A stretch of 64,000 bases of DNA from Improbicoccus pseudotrichonymphae (GTDB lineage: Bacteria > Bacillota > Clostridia > Oscillospirales > Acutalibacteraceae), in the NCBI GenBank assembly GCA_036322855.1, contig AP027924.1, positions 1-64,000 of the forward strand, given 5' to 3'. The position numbers and the translations under genes are program-made. Numbering within the stretch: the stretch's first letter is position 1; every line of letters starts with the position of its first letter. The notes under the pieces were generated by a model. It did not search any database. It was given only the letters and a program-made list of their open reading frames with translations, and was not told the DNA's origin. Positions 61,492 to 64,000 of the stretch are shown piece after piece.

Positions 61492-62775
61492 CTAATTATT
61501 GTCAATCACAGAGAGAACCGAAAAATCTTCCCTGAATTTTTGCTCAATTTTTCCATTCACGTCTTTTAAATCTATGTCTGAAATTTTGTTAATATATTCA
61601 AAAATTTCATAATTAAAAAACGAAAAATCAAGCAAATTATTGGCAATGCCGGATACACTATTCAAAGCTGAAACGCTTTCCGCGTAGACACATTTTTTGG
61701 CACGTTCAAAAGTATCATTACTCAAACCGAAATTAACAATGTTTCTTATATTTTTCTTAATCGTTTCTGATGCTTGCAGAACTTTATCTGATTCACCAGA
61801 GAAAATAAAAGATGAATAATAGGGCCCGGAAAAATTTTCACAAGAAAAACTCGAAATATTTATCAAATTATTATTAATAAGTTCGTTATATATTTTTTCA
61901 GATTTAAAAGTGAGCGCGCACAATATTATCTCTGAAATTATCACATCTTTCATGCTCGAATATTTTCTGTCTATTTTCTCTTTGAAACCTAAATTGAACA
62001 CCGGCATGGCAACTTCCATGCTTTCGCGCACATAATCACTACCAATCACATCCGGCTCTTCTTCGAAAAAATCCTCTGCTAAATTAAAATCGTTTTGATT
62101 TTTCAGACATCTGAAAATGCAATCCAATGTTTCATCAACATCAAACCTTCCGGAAACACAAAGACACATATTTTTTAAATTGTAAAAATTATTGTAACAT
62201 TCATATAGTATTTCGGGTGTTATTTTCGCAACAGATTCAACCGTGCCGGCTATCTCTTGTCTTATCGTATGTTTTAAATAAAGATTTTTGAGTAAATTAT
62301 GATTTACTCTCGATTCCGGATCATCTCTGTACATTTTGATTTCTTGATTGATGATTTCCCTTTCCTTATCCACGTTTTGCTTTGTAAAATATGGGTTTTG
62401 AACAAAACTTAAAAGAATTTTCAGAGATTCTATAAAATTATTATTGCACAAAAACAAATAAGCTGTTTTATCAAACGACGTATAAGCATTGGCAGAGGCA
62501 CCGGTTTTGTTAAACAAAGAAAAAACATCACAATCTTCATTTTCGAAAAGCTTATGTTCCAAATAATGGGCAACACCGGACGGAGTTTTTATTATTTTAT
62601 TTTCTGAAGTTTTGAACATTTCGTTTATAGAACCATATTTTGTTCCAAAAATTGCGTAGGTGGAATTGTAATTTTTTTTAGGAAACAAATATATCTTAAG
62701 TCCGGAGCTATGTTCAACAAAAAAATATTCTTCATTTAATCTTTTTTCAAAAAACCTTTCTTTTTGCAAAATCAT
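61492..62775 (-). CDS. M16 family zinc peptidase (YmfH-like)
   Basis: A processing-type peptidase of about 427 residues. The inverted zinc motif HxxEH is in GVAHYLEHKLFE, with the distal glutamate in INQEIKMYRDDPE. The second M16 domain follows without motif, as usual. No signal peptide is present. It follows the catalytically silent partner by a few bases, the standard YmfF-YmfH pair of Firmicutes. ATG at 62775 is preferred; the frame is open six bases further to a TTG. Confidence 0.9.
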   Translation of the reverse strand: MILQKERFFEKRLNEEYFFVEHSSGLKIYLFPKKNYNSTYAIFGTKYGSINEMFKTSENKIIKTPSGVAHYLEHKLFENEDCDVFSLFNKTGASANAYTSFDKTAYLFLCNNNFIESLKILLSFVQNPYFTKQNVDKEREIINQEIKMYRDDPESRVNHNLLKNLYLKHTIRQEIAGTVESVAKITPEILYECYNNFYNLKNMCLCVSGRFDVDETLDCIFRCLKNQNDFNLAEDFFEEEPDVIGSDYVRESMEVAMPVFNLGFKEKIDRKYSSMKDVIISEIILCALTFKSEKIYNELINNNLINISSFSCENFSGPYYSSFIFSGESDKVLQASETIKKNIRNIVNFGLSNDTFERAKKCVYAESVSALNSVSGIANNLLDFSFFNYEIFEYINKISDIDLKDVNGKIEQKFREDFSVLSVIDNN

Positions 62776-62782
62776 CACCAAT

Positions 62783-64000
62783 TTAATTATAAACGGTATA
62801 AATGCTGTCTAATTTTAATTTACCTGCAGCCTCAACCACTTCTTCTATTCTAACAGATTTCAGCTTTTCAGCCATAGAATGTGGTGTCAATAAAGCGTCA
62901 TTTAAAGTTTGAGACAAATACCAAGAATCGAGTGCGTCTAAGCTGTCCTCTATATTTTCGTACATTTGACATACAAATTTTTTAGTATCTTCTATTTCAT
63001 CGTTTGTTAAATTACCTTTTTTTATAGAATCAATTTGTTTTAAAATTTCTTCTTTTGCTTTCTCTAAATTTTTATTTTCAACTCCGCTTTCTACAAAAAC
63101 AGAACCCTTATATTTATCAAACCTGGACGAGCAATAATAACACAAATTTAATTTTTCCCTTACATTTAAAAAAAGTTTAGAGCTTGGAGTTCCGCCAAGA
63201 ACAAAATTCATAAGTATCATGGCTACTGATTCCTCATTTATCCCCGAAACGCCAGTGTTGAATCCCATGGCAAACTTACATTGTTCGACTTCTGCTTTCT
63301 CTTTCTTGTTTTTTATTTTTACATCTGAGTTATCTTTAACTTTATTTTTAAAAACCATATTTTCAGACGAACGCTTAAACTTTTTTATTTCGTTTCTGAA
63401 TTTATCAAAGACCTCAGTTTTTAATGAATTTCCTATAACAATCAGTTTAATGTAAGCGCTGTTTAAAACATCATGATAATTATCATAGAGTAAACTTGGG
63501 GATACCTCGCAAATACTATCTATTTCTCCGTATTTAAAAATATTACTTTCTTGGCCGTCATATAATAACTTTTCACAATTATGAAAAGTATATAGGCGTT
63601 TATCGTTGAATTCAGACTTTATATACTTAATTATCTGATTTTTTTCAATTTCAACCGCGTTAGAACGAAAACGTCTATTGTCCAAATCCGGATAAAATAT
63701 TAATTCCGTAATTAAATCAATAAGACTGCCCAAAGAGATATCGTTCATAAATTCTTCATTTAATGAATTTAAAGATAAAGTTAAAACTTGATAATCCCCA
63801 ATTTTAGACACTTCGCTCTGTAACGAAGTCCCATAAAGATTTTCAAGTTCTTTATTAAGTAAAATAATGCTTGGATACTTCTGACAGCTGTATTCCAAAA
63901 CTCCGGGTAAAACGGCATTTAAAGAAGCTTTAGATTTGATCATAGGCAACAAAAAACTAAAAGACATTTGGAAATTCTTAAATTTACTGCACTCGACATA
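62783..64000 (-). CDS. M16 family peptidase-like partner (YmfF-like), 5' end outside window
   Basis: A protein of the M16 fold that lacks HxxEH, the expected non-catalytic partner of the next gene. QCKFAMGFNTGVSGINEESV and LGGTPSSKLFLNVREKLNLC are typical of the second half. An ATG at 63967 could start 394 residues, but the frame stays open to the window edge and encodes VECSKFKNFQ before it, matching the KFKT segment of YmfF; the true start is therefore beyond the window. Confidence 0.85.
   Translation of the reverse strand, partial: YVECSKFKNFQMSFSFLLPMIKSKASLNAVLPGVLEYSCQKYPSIILLNKELENLYGTSLQSEVSKIGDYQVLTLSLNSLNEEFMNDISLGSLIDLITELIFYPDLDNRRFRSNAVEIEKNQIIKYIKSEFNDKRLYTFHNCEKLLYDGQESNIFKYGEIDSICEVSPSLLYDNYHDVLNSAYIKLIVIGNSLKTEVFDKFRNEIKKFKRSSENMVFKNKVKDNSDVKIKNKKEKAEVEQCKFAMGFNTGVSGINEESVAMILMNFVLGGTPSSKLFLNVREKLNLCYYCSSRFDKYKGSVFVESGVENKNLEKAKEEILKQIDSIKKGNLTNDEIEDTKKFVCQMYENIEDSLDALDSWYLSQTLNDALLTPHSMAEKLKSVRIEEVVEAAGKLKLDSIYTVYN

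Overview
The window is a very AT-rich bacterial chromosome segment. A GerA-type germinant receptor operon, the spoIIA operon (anti-anti-sigma, anti-sigma and sigma F), a SpoIIQ-like M23 protein, a possible SpoIIM relative and a CIRCE-controlled hrcA-grpE-dnaK-dnaJ operon point to an endospore-forming Clostridia member of the Firmicutes. Long gene-poor stretches, decayed insertion sequences and broken cell-wall genes suggest a genome under relaxed selection. Several Rab-like GTPases on membrane-anchored proteins hint at a host-associated life, possibly as a symbiont of a eukaryote; that last point is inference.

Layout. 1-5.4 kb: dnaA, murA, a WalJ-like hydrolase and mnmE. 5.4-13.6 kb is accessory: rubrerythrin, an IS630 remnant split by a MITE, an exported/membrane AAA+ protein, then a partly duplicated and decaying group of secreted cell-wall enzymes (C39-like peptidase, amidase, beta-lactamase-like and S66 remnants). 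13.6-22.2 kb: three members of a repeat-controlled modular protein family around the gerA operon. 22.2-33.2 kb: ychF, spoIIA operon, a GT2/flippase pair, an AlkD-like gene and the heat-shock operon. 33.4-37.5 kb: a lysine-rich unknown, IS debris and a D,D-carboxypeptidase. 37.7-42.3 kb: RNase P RNA, pduL, pcrA and rodA. 42.3-49.6 kb: an intact-ended IS5-family element, transposase debris, prfB, a 649-bp tandem duplication and a fourth modular protein (Rab-like GTPase). 49.6-59.2 kb: glmS, glnS, an S1 protein, dapF-pstB-miaA, spoIIQ-like, comF-like and tRNA-His. 59.2-61.0 kb: two more modular proteins, divergent. 61.5-64 kb: an M16 peptidase pair, the first cut by the window end.

The most striking content is a six-member family (called M1-M6 here: 13552-14798, 15337-16754, 21144-22184, 48026-49185, 59188-60296, 60652-61020). 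Each has the same near-consensus promoter and the same leader start. All but M6 then carry an (AG)n tract of 17, 12, 6, 22 or 15 units. The same signal-peptide-like segment, an acidic linker and one hydrophobic span follow, and then a variable body: coiled coil, unknown domain or Rab-like GTPase. The tract length decides whether the leader is fused in frame to the body (M3), ends in an ATGA overlap with the body start (M1, M4, M5) or runs past it in the third frame (M2). All three frames occur among the five tract-bearing copies, as expected of a slippage-driven switch. M2 also has a G8 tract that shifts its own reading frame.

Mobile DNA is layered. An 827-bp IS with GAGCCTGTTCCCAC ends has two 161-162 bp MITE derivatives with matching ends and TA target duplications. 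One MITE sits inside an IS630 remnant and the other inside a second palindromic repeat family (ends GACCTGTCCTAAAAC) that occurs at least six times. Remnants of IS630-, IS5- and IS1-like transposases and a serine recombinase are also readable.
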